Shown: in pieces, positions 24,750 to 37,480 of the stretch
How positions within the stretch are numbered: position 1 is the stretch's first letter
Layout of the letters: every line of letters starts with the position of its first letter
NCBI GenBank assembly: GCA_037957365.1
Contig: JARHVA010000021.1
Span: forward strand, 2,838,501 to 2,902,500
Source of the DNA: Torreya grandis
Lineage: Eukaryota > Streptophyta > Pinopsida > Cupressales > Taxaceae
DNA: 64,000 nt
Reading direction: 5' to 3'
The notes under the pieces: generated by a model
Database searches by the model: none
What the model was told of the DNA's origin: nothing
The model's input: only the letters and a program-made list of their open reading frames with translations
Translations under genes and position numbers: made by a program

Positions 24750-25860
24750 CTAGGCTAAATTTTTGGATAACATAGATAAATTAACTTGCTCAAATTCACT
24801 TACCATCATTCTTATGGTGTAAATTCCTTCATTTATGTCCCTTATTATGTCACTTTCATTATGATTTCTTTGGACATATTTGGAATGGGTTTTAGTGTCA
24901 TTTTTCTCCTTCTTCTCATCTTCATCTAATTCTTCAAAGTCTTCCTCTTCAATGATTTTAGGAATGTCTACTGAATCATTATTTTTTTTATATTCCATCT
25001 TTTTCTATCCTGACACTTGTAATTTCAAATATTTTCTTAGTTTTTTTGTTATAACATTAATAATCTTTACTTTTATAAGAATAACTAAGAAATATACCTT
25101 CATCTGCTCTAGATTCAAACTTACTAAGTTTTTCATTAGTCCTTTTTATGAAGCATCTGTTGCCAAAAACTTTGAAATAATTAACTATTGTTGGTTTGTC
25201 TTTCCATAGCTCAAATGAAGTCTTATCACTATTGACTCTCAATAATGATCTATTATGAATATGAACTACTTTAGCAACTACCTCTCTCCAATATTTATCT
25301 GGTATCTTAGATTCATTTAGCATTATCCTCACCATCTCCTGAACTATTTTGTTTCTCCATTCAACTACTCCATTTTGCTATGGAGTTTTAGCTACTGAAT
25401 AACATCTTTTTATTCCATGGTCTTCACAAAACTCAATAAACTGATCTAACATGAATTCTCCTCCTTGATCTAATCTTAGACACTTAATCTTCATACCTGT
25501 TTCATTTTCAACTAATGCTTTAAATGCTTTGAAATGTCTGAAAGCTTCTAATTTTTTCTTGAAAAACATCACCCAAGTCATACAAGAAAAATTATCAATT
25601 AAAAACATGAAATATTTCTCACCTTGAGTACTCTAAGTTCTTATAGGTCCACATAAATAAGTGTGAACAAGCTCTAACATATGAGTGGTTGAGTACTCTT
25701 TTGTTTTGAACCACCTTCTAGCCTGCTTTACATGCTGACAAGGTTCACAAAGCGTGTTGGATGGATTTATAATCTTTGGAATATTTCTAACTACTTCTTG
25801 CTAATGTTGACAAGATTGTCAAAATTTATTTGTCCCATTATCTTGTGTCGTAGCCAACTA
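24750..25860 (-). pseudogene. Element C1 integrase remnant
   Basis: Minus strand, between protease and RT. The catalytic core is clear: MFLIDNFSCMTWVMFFKKKL (25608 down) carries the first Asp, KCLRLDQGGEF the second, and after a stop (TAG in place of the first Gln of QQNG) the text QNGVVEWRN near 25370 carries the Glu. The next piece (25335-25057) reads MVRIMLNESKIPDKYWREVV, then FELWKDKPTIVNYFKVFGNR. The C-terminal acidic linker occupies about 24998-24750. All three DDE residues are still legible, but stops split the protein. Confidence 0.93.
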
Positions 25861-25868
25861 TATTCAAT

Positions 25869-26264
25869 CTAACTCAAACAACATCTTTGACCTTTGATGT
25901 CTAATAACATATATAAATTATTGCCTATTCTCTGAGCATCTACAACCAACACATCTGAATTTTTTCTCCTAATTTTAAAATCTTCTACATAAAACTTTAG
26001 TGTGTGCCCCTGATCACATATTTGACTTACACTCAAAATATTATGCTTAAGACCTTCTACATACAAAACATTTTCAATTTTAGTTCTACCATTACAGAAA
26101 CTTAGTGCACCTTTTTTGGCAATTCTAGTAGTAGTATTATCTCTGCATTTCACTATGTCACCATTAATCTTCTTCAAGGTTATGAACTTGATCTTGTCTC
26201 TTGTAATTAGTCTTAAACATCCACTATCAATGAACCATGGTTTTTTTTCATTTATTGCATGCAA
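25869..26264 (-). pseudogene. Element C1 aspartic protease and pre-integrase remnant
   Basis: A 131-codon open stretch on the minus strand. It begins MHAINEKKPWFIDSGCLRLI, where DSG is the protease active site; copia proteases usually read WxxDSGCSRHMTG here. Later parts read IENVLYVEGLKHNILSVSQI and LKFYVEDFKIRR, typical of the protease C-terminus leading to the GAG-pre-integrase domain. It is the longest undamaged protease fragment of this element. Confidence 0.92.
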
Positions 26265-26299
26265 ATCTGTCTATACCAACATATATTTTTTAGGTTATT

Positions 26300-28208
26300 T
26301 CTTCTGCCATGAACCTGTCTAAACTTTCTTCTTCATGAATGGAGTCTTAAAACTCTAGTATTTCTCGAACATGATTCTACAGTACTAGGCTATGTGTCCA
26401 AAGTTGTTTCACTTGTAGCATATTATTGCCTCTTCAATAAATCTTGATATAGGATCAAAAGATTTGTGGCTTTTGCTTGACTCTGCATGACTTTCCTTCT
26501 CCTTATTTTTGAAATTGTTAGCCCTTTTTTGACATTTTATTTTCTTATGACCATATCTATTACAATAAAAATAGTAACCATAAAAGTAAGACCTGTTTGT
26601 GTATCTCTGACCTGATTACCTTTTATATCTATGTTTCTTTTAGCCTTCTTTATTTGATATGTCTTATGTATTCTTAACTTCTTTCCTTTTTATTTCCTCT
26701 TTTGTAAGAGCTTCAACATAGCTCTTTCCTTTTTCTGTGTTAACCTTGTCTGTGAAAGTAGTGGCCTCCCCTTTCTCTTTTTCAAGTCCCGATACCTATC
26801 TTATCTGACATTGATTTTTGACTTTCTAATATCTTATTCAACATATTAGTGTTATTCTCAAATTTTGAATTATTGGCTGCTGTATCATTGATTGCTTTAT
26901 TTGTTTTCTCAAGATCTAATTTTAAAAAAGCAATTTCAAAAACATACTTTCACATTCTTCATTTACTTTTTGAAATTATGCTGTTAGATATATTTCATTA
27001 TTTTTAACTTCTTCAAAGTGTGCTTGTAGATCTTCAATTATTTCTTTTGAATCATTTTCATTTTTATTGATTTGGTGCTTTAATATTTGATTCTTCTTCT
27101 TAAGAGCTTTTAACTTTTCTAAGGCACAAATGAATTTTCCTTCCATATTTACTTTAGCTTCATCCTGTTCTTCTTCTTGATCATTTGTACTTTTACTTAT
27201 GGAGGAATCTTCATGTATAGCCATGAATATAATCTCTTCTTCTTCTGAATCACTGACTCCACTATCTTCGACTGAGCTAGGATTTTTAGAATACAAAATC
27301 TTCTTCTTGAATCCCTTCTTGAATTTTCCTTTGAAATTATTATTGTATGTAGACTTTATTTTTTCATTGTCATCATTACCCTTATCTAGGTACTTAGCTA
27401 CAAAATGTCCAATATTTCTACAATTAAAACATTTAAAAGGTAATTTTCCTTGATATTTACTTGTGCCCTTTTCTGGCTTGAGAATGAATAGGGCTCTGTT
27501 GTCATCTTCATCATCGCTCAACCTATCACTTGATTTTTGAATCTTAGCCTTCTCTTTCTTTGATGTCTTGAAATTAGCTTCTCTCTTTGAGGTTTTCTCT
27601 TATTCGGTTTGCATCTCATATGCCGTAAGAATACCATGTAGCTCATCCATCTTTAGCTTGGCTAAATTCTTTATCTCTTCAATTGCCAAAACTTTTACAT
27701 CATATCTCAATGGTAGAGATCTCAAAACTTTTTGTACCACAATTGATTTTTATAACTTTTCTCCAAGACTTTGAATTTGATTAACTATTTGATCAACCCA
27801 CAAAAAATAACTTGCTATATTTTCTTCCTCTTCCATCTTTAAACCCTCAAATTGTCTTCTAAAAGTTTGAAGATTAGCTTGCTGAACCTTTCCATCACCT
27901 TTGTAAATATTCTCAAGTTTTACCCAAGTTTCATGAGTAGATTTACATTACATAATTCTAACAAATTTTGGTTCATATAAAATACATAAAATAATATTTA
28001 AATCTTTAGCATTATTTTCACTTGCCTTCTTTTCTACTGGAGTAGTTACAAGTGTCTGTGGCTCTTCATATTCCTCCACCACTACTTGCAAAATGTTGAA
28101 TCCAAGGGCCATCAAATAAGTCCTCATCCTTATGCTCCAAAAATCATAATTTTTCCCATCAAACAAAGGTGCCTTATTTGTAGAAAAACCTTGATGTAAT
28201 CTGGCCAT
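26300..28208 (-). pseudogene. Element C1 gag remnant with three zinc-knuckle sites
   Basis: Minus strand, starting at ATG 28208-28206, about 53 bp past the primer site. The N-terminus reads MARLHQGFSTNKAPLFDGKN then YDFWSIRMRTYLMALGF, typical of copia gag (DUF4219/UBN2 type). A second open stretch (27521-26976) includes the first CCHC box, CFNCRNIGHFVAKY (about 27432-27391, last Cys to Tyr), an acidic region and a coiled-coil-like Lys/Glu/Leu-rich tail. A second box, FYCNRYGHKKIKC (about 26572-26534, first Cys to Phe), and a third, CYK-stop-NNFGHIA-stop-YC (about 26421-26379), follow. Three boxes are unusual for copia. Frameshifts separate the N-terminal part from the rest. Confidence 0.88.
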
Positions 28209-28260
28209 CGTACTTTCCCCGATCTAGCTTCAAGCTATAAAAGTTTTTCAAAAAAGAACC

Positions 28261-28273
28261 TGCTCTGATACCA
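28261..28273 (-). other. Element C1 primer binding site (tRNA-iMet type)
   Basis: On the minus strand TGGTATCAGAGCA lies two bases inside the 5' LTR edge (28276), complementary to the 3' end of initiator methionine tRNA. Confidence 0.92.
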
Positions 28274-28275
28274 AT

Positions 28276-29175
28276 TGTTAAGCATGGAATATACTAAGAG
28301 GGGGGGTGAATCAGTATATTATATATCTTTTACTTAATCTAAATTCTTTTTTTTAACCACTTAATCACACATTCAAGATATGCAATAAAACTGAAACAAT
28401 AATATGCACCACACGAGAGAGAGAGAGAGAGAGTAGATTTTCACGTGGAAACCCAAAGTGGGAAAGACCACAAAGAAAAATCTCAAGTATATGAATGAGC
28501 ACCAACTCAAATTACATATTATTTAAGCACTAACTTATAAGAGTACCAACTCCTTTTCTTGGCACCAACACAACAAATATTTGTGAGCACTAACCCACAA
28601 GAGCACCAACCCCTCTTGTGTATAAAACACAACTATATCTTAATGTTTTTTACTCAATAAATGATATAACTCTAAAATATCTCCTAATTTTCTCTCCTCT
28701 AAAACAAATACAAAACATGCACTCTCTTGCATATTACAAATGGCTTCTCAAGCCTTCATTTATAACTTTTCAAATGACCTTTGGCATTCCCCTTTATGAC
28801 CCTTTAATCCTCATGGAAAATGGTGCCAAATGTGCATGAAACTTCATATCCTTGCATTTGAAAAGTCACATGGTGACCCTTCATAAGAAAATTCATCCTT
28901 TCCTCTTTTATCTTTATCTTGGTGACTCTTGGAATTCTTCAAGATGACTCTTCATGAGAAAATACATCCCATTCTTCTTTTGTCTTTACCCCATGACTAT
29001 TTGACTTATCCATGAGCCCTCTTTTGAATTATATGCAACTAAAAATATATTCATTAATATTAAATAAATATTAACACACATTAGCCAAGATATGAATATT
29101 AAAAACACCATTAAATGCAATGGGGCCTTTATCACTAATGCTAGATATTTGACATCAATGATAATATTTACAACA
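28276..29175 (-). repeat. Element C1 right copy (5' LTR)
   Basis: 900 bp. On the + strand it starts TGTTAAGC and ends ACAACA, directly followed by the target duplication TGTAT. Its (GA)n tract is only 19 bases (28415-28433), which explains nearly all of the 83-bp length difference from the left LTR. Confidence 0.93.
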
Positions 29176-29180
29176 TGTAT

Positions 29181-29948
29181 ATCACATCATTTCTCTTGAT
29201 TATTATTTCATATATGTGCAAGATTATGTTATTCATTGGTGACCCAAGCATGGTCAAAATAGTTGCATTTATTTATACCTGACATCTTTCACGTTAGAAA
29301 CCCACTGTAGCTTGGGCAATGTTTGTATTGCAAACTTTTTATACACTCACATGTATGTTTATCATTCACATCATGGTGATTTAATTTATAATACCAATAG
29401 ATGGGTAATGTATGTAAATCTAATCATGCATATGTTATAGTTGTTTATAAATCCTATAGCATTTATGTACATAGGTGATCTATAAAACTCTTTTTGTATG
29501 CAGCATGTGATTTTCCCTTGTGTGATGTTGATAACAAAGAGAACACCTTAAACTTCATATAGTGTATGGGTTGAGAGAATCCGCTAGATTCAATTACTAG
29601 TTTGAGTTAACAAGTCATTTTGGCAGAATGGGTAAAGAGTTTGTTTTACTCTCCATAGTCAAGTTACAATTTTAGTTGGATGGTTGACTTCTTGCAAGGA
29701 AGTTTTTGATGATGTCTTATTTTGCTTATGTAAACTTGGTGTTTTTTTTCAAATGAAGTTTATTTGTGTCATATTGATAGCTTAAATTCATAACACCTTC
29801 ATATGCTATTTTGGCTCATGTATGTTTGGAATCCATGTAAGAATATTATTATGGTAGAAAAGAGAACTCATGGAGATATGCCTTCATTTTTTTGGTTAGT
29901 TGGATGATTGTGACTTTTGGAGACCAAAAGGGTCTTATTGGGGAGGTG
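29181..29948. other. Unassigned sequence between C1 and repeat H
   Basis: No gene seen. A SINE-like tRNA motif pair lies at 29621-29671. Confidence 0.4.
29621..29671 (+). other. tRNA-derived SINE-like relic
   Basis: An A-box-like TGGCAGAATGGG (29621-29632) is followed 40 bases later by AAGTTACAATT (29661-29671), a plausible decayed B-box (GGTTCRANTCC). Spacing is close to that in tRNA genes and plant SINEs. Element ends are not identified. Confidence 0.4.
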
Positions 29949-30468
29949 TGATTTGGAGGTTATTTTTGGGTGTTAGAAGTTCTAAATATCTCCCAAAAAT
30001 AGTATATTATGGAAGAACATTCCAAGATCTTTCCAACGCATATTGGAATGCATAAAACATACATCATATGCTACAAATATTGTTGGTCATAGTTTAGGTA
30101 AAAAATGGTCAATAGTCAAATGGTGATGTGGATGTGTGTCTAAATTACAAGTGGATCAATTGGCATGTGACAAGTGGCAAACTGGTAAAAATGGTAAAAA
30201 AGTTTTTTTGGTTTTTGCCTCTGATCTTCGACACTCATGTTAGGATAAATGGGACCTGCTATTTGCTAGTTGGGGACCCTTAGTTAGGGTTGACACACTG
30301 TTTTTATGGAGGGGTGCCTTTGCCTCTATTTATTCATATTACTATTATCACACTTTTTTATATATAAGCCTCTATGTATTTTGTGTGGTGTATGTGGGAC
30401 CAATAACCCCATTATTTTAAACCAAATACCACATATGAATTTCCAATAAGTCAAGTCCATGTGCGACC
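29949..30468 (+). repeat. Dispersed repeat H, copy 2, left part
   Basis: Starts TGATTTGGAGG and matches 18828 onward to about 19347. It is interrupted at 30468 by element L and resumes at 58103. Confidence 0.78.
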
Positions 30469-33400
30469 TATTGTCACCAAATATTTCACCCTAGAAGAGG
30501 GTGTTCAAGCCTCTTCTATATTTGGAAACATGGGAACATGTACAATATGTGGGTGTACCTATGGTGGAAGTGAGCCTCTAGATTTAAGGGCTGGCTCCCT
30601 AAATGTATCTTGAAATGCTTATCACTTATATAATTCTTGCTTGTGGGGAAAAGAGTTAGAAACTTGCATAAAATGAACCTATTCTAAGGGGGTGACATAC
30701 CAAGATGTTTTCCACATGACCATCATACTTCATTCACTAAGTATCAAGACACACCAACTAGTTTATAAGTCCTAGAAGGTTTCTAACATGAATATTTCAA
30801 TATAGAGCTAAGATGTATGAATAAACACAAGGAAAATGAACCAGAGGGAAAATTTCACACTCCAAGGATAATAATACATTTGATAGGAGCCTAACACACT
30901 TGAATACACTCTATATGACCTATTATAATAGTAACTCTTGCATAAACATGAAAAGATATGGGAAGAAAGGATAGATAATTATCACTTTATATCACCATAC
31001 ATCAATTTCACATTTAGATAATTATTTATAAACTCAAAAACAAACATTCATTAATGTTTAAAGGCAAAATATAATGTCATTCCAATAGGGCTTCACCATA
31101 CATGGTGTGGTACTAGATTACAAAAGACAAAATGGTTGCTACTTATAGAGCTTGAGAGAGAAATGAGAAAAGAAAAGTCCAAGACTCATAAGAAAACTTG
31201 TCATACTAAGAGGAGGAGTTACATATGTAGGATAATGAAGTAGGAGATAGACCATACAAGGTTTGATAGGAAAAATGGCCCTCTAAGTTATGAAACTCAT
31301 GAAATGTGGCATAAGATTTCTCGTTCTACACAAGAAAACTTCACCATTTAACCCTTTTGGAACATCCCATAATTGAATAGGGATATATCTCATGATTAAA
31401 CTAAGAGGGAGGGGTTATATACATCCTTTACCATGCATTGGTTTCATTCCTCATCATCTAAATTATTTTAGAAGTGAGCCATCACTACCTACAATCTAAG
31501 AAACTCCTCTTTCACTTACCCCTCACACTTGGCCTCAAATTTGGCTTTAGTTTTCTATGAAAATATATACAAAAGAGTGAATGAATCCCATAGCCTTATA
31601 TTCCTTAGGTACACTTTAAAATGCCATCCACTTGAAGTTCTCACCCTTCTCACTATCTTGTTCACTTTGCCAATTTTGACTGGCTGAGATGAAGCTAATT
31701 ATAAAAACACTTGGGAGTTTTGATGAGGCATGGAATGGTCATAGCGAGTTAGATTAAGCCTTGATATCTCCCCTAAAGTTGATTACATCTATTGAAACCT
31801 TCTAGAACCTATAAAATATCAAAATTAGTCAAGAAAACCTTATTTACCTCCTATTTGTACAAGTAGGGAACACCTATAATGGATGAGAAGGGTTTATGGA
31901 GATCACCATACAAGTTTCAGTCACTTTCATGCCAATTAAATCTTATTTGGATAGGTCTCCATCCTTATTTCCCCAATTGGGTCCTTATCTAAGGTTTTGT
32001 AGGGTTTTAGGCTCTTTTTACTCTTAGGCTTTGTTGATAAAGATGTGATGTTGGATTTGTATTAAAATTACACAAAATAAATGTTCAAGACCCATTTAAA
32101 ATTCCCCAAACTCCTTGTAATCCCATGCACAACCTCCAAGAATATGTGAGCATTTCAATTTAGCCCATCAAGCTTGATATACCATTCTGCATTGGCCTGA
32201 GTTATCTTTGAGCCAAAAGTGTCTTTATTGTGAACTTATCTACATAAAAACAACTAAAACACATCCTATATTCCTCTATGAACATGTTTCATAGTGTTAC
32301 AATGTTCACCTAAGGTTGAAAGTGATAATGACCCCCTACTTGGGCTTTAGGCCTAAACCAGACCTAATAGACTTGTCTGCATCCTTGAAGGTCTAGAACA
32401 TTTTATTGAGATTATTACCTCTATTCATGTTTTATCATGTTTTTTAGGGTGTCATTTAATCTTCCACACCTCCTTTCAAGGTCTGATCAGTCCTTAACTC
32501 ATACCCTTATCTCCATTTCCCAAAATTGTAGGGTTTGTAACTTAGGGAAGTACCCTCTGTTTGAGACCATAAAGAGGGTAATTACCCTATTCCATAAAAA
32601 ATAGTAGATATTAGAGGCGATTTTAAAATTTAAATAGACAATTTATGCCAATTTCCAAACCTTGGTCACATAATTAGACCCTTTGACTCCTTTAAAACCC
32701 AATATAGACCCTTGGGAAAGGGACTATGTGTTGCATTATTAGAAACTCCTTGCCTCTATTTTCATGATATGATGGTATCTAATGATGGTTATTATCATCA
32801 TATAGGTGTTAAATATGCTTAAAAACTTTTTGTCATCTATACTTACATTCTTAACCCCTATCCTTGCTCAACCAGGTCTAAATGATAGACTAACTATGTT
32901 TTCTATATTTCTCCTTCAAAGGTGACCCCTATAGGTGGTCTTTCAAAATTTAGGATTTAAAAACAATATATAAGACCTATTTAATTATTTATTATGTCAA
33001 TAGACATTCATATAGGTCACCGTATTCATGTTTAAGCTATGTCATCCTCAAGAATCATAGTTTCTTACCTCACTGTTATATCACAATCAACTATAGTTGA
33101 TTATGTGGGGAGTCCTATAGGTGAAACTGCATGGTTTAGGCCTTGTGTACATATTTTATGTCCTCTTTTAAGTCACCTAAACCATAACATAGCTACACTT
33201 GTTCACCTTATGCCTTGAGTGAGGCCCATCATCAAGACTATTTAGCCTAATCTTCATGATGACCCTATAGTCAGCTTGTAGGTATCCATTTTCTGATGAA
33301 GGGGGAACTTGTAGGTGTTCTATTTATCAAATGTTTGTGTCACAATATCTAGATCCTTTTGGAAGTATTTAAATCCATTTCATAATATGTTCATACCAAA

Positions 33401-35607
33401 CCAATCACCAAGATAGCTAACTTTAGGACATTATTGACTATAATCAACAATAAGCACCTTATTAAAGTAATAAAGGGGCATATAGGTGGTATTATGAAGC
33501 CATATTTTGTATTTTGAATTATATAGATGACCTATTTAATTAAAATGGGATCCCTTACAACATTCAAGACCTCATATCATGAATACATGTCTATATGCTA
33601 CCACTTGAGGGGTATGGGTCATGAAGCTCAAATTCTTGTAGATAACGTTGAAAGTTATCAGTGGGTGAAAGTGTGACTTTGAGGCTTCCAAACACCACTT
33701 CATTTTAGCCACATATTCATTTAATTTCACATGGTCACACACATATGTGGAGGATACAATATATGAACATTTATTTTCATCTAAACCCTTTACAACATTG
33801 CTACATGGCCTCAATAGAATGTCTCAGTCTTCTATTTTGTGCTTTTAGGGATTTTATCCTTGAGTTCCAATCATCAAATTATTGAAGTAGGTTTTCATTC
33901 TTAAATGAAAAATTAACAATTAAATCATGATTTCCATAGTCTCCCTCACATATTTTTCACCCAAGGAAAGTTTCAAAACATGTTCCAATCCCCTCTATGA
34001 AGCATTTTAGGTCTCTGTGGTGCCACTTGTAGGTGGTCTTTTACATGTATGCAGGTAATGAGTAGTATTGTACATAGTGTACATGATGTATATACTTGTA
34101 ATAAATTATATACCCTCAAAATATCTCCAAATTCGCTCTTAACACTCTAAAGGATTTTAAATAGGTATCAAGGCTCTCATTCCAACATGGCATTCTCCTA
34201 AGAGACTCCTGTGTACATTCATCAATGGTGGAAAATTGAGTGTATATTGGAACTTGTCTTCTCATGATATCTATGATTTTTAGGGATTAAATTATTTTTT
34301 AATGTTCTAATAGAATGTTAAACACCTCATATCTCTTCATTACTTTTCCATGAGTGTTATACAAACCTTCATTACATGTAACTCACCATGATTATGAATG
34401 AACCTTCTACAAGAACCTTGGCTGTATAGGAGGTCTAGTTGTCACAACTGGTTGCATACCATTTATAGAAATTAGGTTGATTTTTCATGTTTTAATTAGA
34501 TATTAAACATCTTAAAAATCTTTATGACCCCATGAATGTGCTAAATACCCAAACACAACTCACTCAATTGACTGTGCCTGACAGTCATGAGACAAATTGA
34601 CTATATGTCACTTATGATTGCAAATCCATAGAAGATTGATTTAGAGAATGATATTAAAGGGGAGGGGACTAAGATAAAATTATAAATATGGAAATAAACC
34701 TATTATAATCCTATAAAACCATTACCAAGGCATGAAGATTCTATAGATAGTGGAAACCTACCTATCATCCCAAATGAGACCAACTTAAAAACTTGAGATG
34801 TTTGGATTATCAGACCACCTTAAAACATGAAACCAAGAATGGAAAACATGTGATAAATATTCCATGTCATCTATATTCAATTACATTAGCTATTTTGTAC
34901 GAACCTATCCATATGAGAAGGAAACCTATAGGGTATGGAGTTTAACAAGTAGAAAAACATAGTTAACTTATAAAGGATGGTTCATAAATCACAAATGACT
35001 AATACTTAAAATATTGTTATTAAAATTAATTGATCTGAGTTTAATATAACCCCCAAAGGAATTTGGTTTGAAACTTCTCCAATTGGCTGTATTAAGCATA
35101 AACTTGTTGACTAGTTTTGCATGTCTAAAAGGGTGATGAAGGAGTAGAATGGTTTTTGACCATTTTTAGCACTTCCAAAGTTAATCAAGCACTGAGATGA
35201 TTCCATGGAATTTGAAGAGTTACCCTAAAAGTTTTTCACATGTGTCACACTCCCCTATAGGTCGTACAAGTGCTAAACTCTTTTTTTAGTTGTTTTCTTA
35301 ATTTTTAGTTAGAGAACCTGCAAGTTTTAGATGGGACTAACATTATTGATAGGGAATATAAAAAATTGGATGTTTAAAGGAAATATAAGACACTTGGACA
35401 CCTTGAAAACCATGTCACTTGCATTTAAGACCACAAAATGACCCTTAGGTGATTCAAAGTGACATATAGACTAATTAGACCATGACCAAGACTAAAAACA
35501 TATGATATGACATCAAATACACCCTATAACATAATATTATACCCATATATAATTTTTTGACTATAGGGGGATTTACCCATTTTGACTTGTGGTCAAAATG
35601 GTCAACA
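30469..35607 (-). repeat. Element L left copy (3' LTR), about 5.1 kb
   Basis: Matches the right LTR piece by piece, for example 'gtgggtgtacctatggtgga' near 30550 and 39495, and 'tatgctaccacttgagg' near 33595 and 45252. It ends GGTCAACA at 35607. No conserved open frame longer than about 80 codons occurs; 33572-33814 is not kept open in the partner. A decayed 36-bp palindrome lies at its right end. Confidence 0.88.
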
Positions 35608-36361
35608 TTATTGGTGATTTCCCAAGGGTGGTATGCTTATTATGCCAAGACTAGTTGCCTATTCCTATTTATTAGGCCATGGAGTCACATGTAAACTAGG
35701 TTTGACACAAAAATTTCCTTTGAAAACACACAAAACACAATTAAAGAGACACAAACCAAGATAAACACAACATAAATACATAAGTGTTCACTAGAACACT
35801 TATGGAACATAACACAACTAAAAGAAAACACACACACCTATTCTACTATTTAAAACCTCACTTTTGAGGTGAAACATATGATCATATCTCAACCAAGGTT
35901 AAAGATTATCCCCATTTCATCTTTGTCACTCTATGAAGTCATCCTATCATGAGGAGCATGGTCATCACCAATCACTTGCATAGGTGTGTGGTCAAGAAGC
36001 TTACCACCTTTGAATCTTATTAGGTCTACAAGTGATCTATTTGGGACCTTCATGGATGATTTTAATTGTTCTATAATAACCTTTGGGGATGAAAATATTG
36101 TGATCTCCATCATATCCATTGTATGCTCTCCAAAAAAATGTAGATTGGAGTGTATGATAGTCTTCTCAACCTTGTCTTCTTCTAGGATAGGAAGTGTTTG
36201 ATGTTTGAAAGCATCAAGATCCTCTTATTAATGATACAATCCCTTTGGATATGGTTCAACATCAGGTGGGTCTCTTTACTATTATTGAGGCATAATAACT
36301 TCTACCTTGACCTCATTATCCATGTCTACAACTTCTTGGACACTAGCATCATCAAATTCCT
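35608..36361 (-). other. Element L interior, region between protease ORF and 3' LTR
   Basis: No RT, RNase H or integrase motif on either strand. A 62-codon minus-strand open stretch (36119-35931) has no recognised domain. A clear purine tract next to the LTR was not found. Confidence 0.55.
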
Positions 36362-37480
36362 TCATGACATAGATTCTTGATCAGTAGAATAAACTTCATC
36401 TTTATGCTTGATGGAATAATTTTCAAAATGATCATTGGTCTCATTAAAAAAGTTGACATTAGATATATAATCTCTTGGAGAAAAGGGAGACTTACCTAGC
36501 TTGTTAGACTTTTTACATATGGCATTAAGCTTTTGCCATAGTTCTTCACTCACAACATGAGACTTTTATCCATGCTTATTGAAATAATCAGCATCATGTT
36601 TGTTATAGTCCTTAAAAAAATCAGATGTAGACTTCTTGAGAAGAGGATTAACATTACCAAGTTGATCAAACTCATGACATACGACATCAAACCTTTGCCA
36701 CAAGTCATTATCATCCACCTCATGATTGTCATCATCCAAATCATCCTCATCAATAACAGGGATAAATATATCATTTTTCCCACTATGGTGCTCAATTATA
36801 TTCATAAACCTATGATCATCATACTCATGAATCATATAATTACCTTTAGTAGCATGAGAATATTTGACACTTACCTTAGCTCCTTCAAATGGATCTTTAT
36901 GCATGATATAAGTCCCAAGGTTAGTTTTTTCAAAGTATGCATAAGGATAATTTTCATATATATCTACACCATACTCATCCAAGAACAAATGAAAAATTCC
37001 TTCAAGTTTAGAAGCTCCATCATCCACATTAGGCTTCTCCTTCTCATTGATCATACAATTTAAGTTAGAGTTTGTTTCAATGTAAGGCTCAATGTGAAAC
37101 CTTACAAGATTTTGAATTATTATGGTCACCCTAGTCCCATACCTTGTACTAAAGTCCAATAAGGACCAATAAATTGAGATATATCCACCAATGTTTGCTG
37201 TAAAGTCTCTTGAAAGGCAGATTGCAAAGTGAGTTAGGAGGTCATCAACAAATATATCTTGGAGGAAAAGAAAGATAAGACAATCATGAAATAAGACCTT
37301 CAAAATTTTTATCAGCCCTATTGTCTCATCATGTGTACCATCTATTTGGATAAATAATTTGCTATGGGGCTCATATTTTAGGCCCAACTTATTAGTTACA
37401 ACTCTGGGCATGACTGATGTAGAAGCTCCACATCAACTATGCAATTATGGACCAATTTGTCATCCACTATGAGAGTGAGA
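36362..37480 (-). pseudogene. Element L aspartic protease with acidic tandem-repeat tail
   Basis: Minus strand. Upstream of the 281-codon open frame (37411-36566) the text NCIVD is followed, after a one-base frame change, by CGASTSVMPR, so the D-C/S-G-A-S active site is recognisable but broken. The open frame continues with TNKLGLKYEPHSKLFIQIDG, then LLTHFAICLSRDFTANIGGY and ISIYWSLLDFSTRYGTRV, the usual body of Tat/Ogre-type proteases. An acidic Asp-rich tail contains DNDLWQRFDVVCHEFDQLG. After one stop the next frame (36553-36362) repeats this as SEELWQKLNAICKKSNKLG, 54 codons later. RT should follow in a normal Ty3 element and does not. Confidence 0.82.
36400..36722 (-). repeat. Tandem duplication of a 54-codon (162-bp) acidic module
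   Basis: Two consecutive units on the minus strand are anchored on LWQ at about 36703-36695 and 36541-36533. Shared positions are (D/E)LWQ, C, a Leu-Gly and a stretch of Asn/Asp/Phe around FFKDYNKHD and FFNETNDHF. DNA similarity is visible across the pair (for example CTTGAGAAGAGG and CTTGGAGAAAAGG). Confidence 0.7.

Noticed and set aside
24880..25209. 109-codon + strand Ser/Phe-rich open frame
   Set aside because: It is antisense to C1 integrase and linker text.
33572..33814. 80-codon minus-strand open frame in element L's LTR
   Set aside because: The matching stretch of the right LTR (about 45230-45470) is not open, so it is chance.
36557..37063. 168-codon + strand open frame rich in Ile and Met
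   Set aside because: It is antisense to the recognisable element L protease frame (37411-36566), and its composition is typical of a shadow frame.
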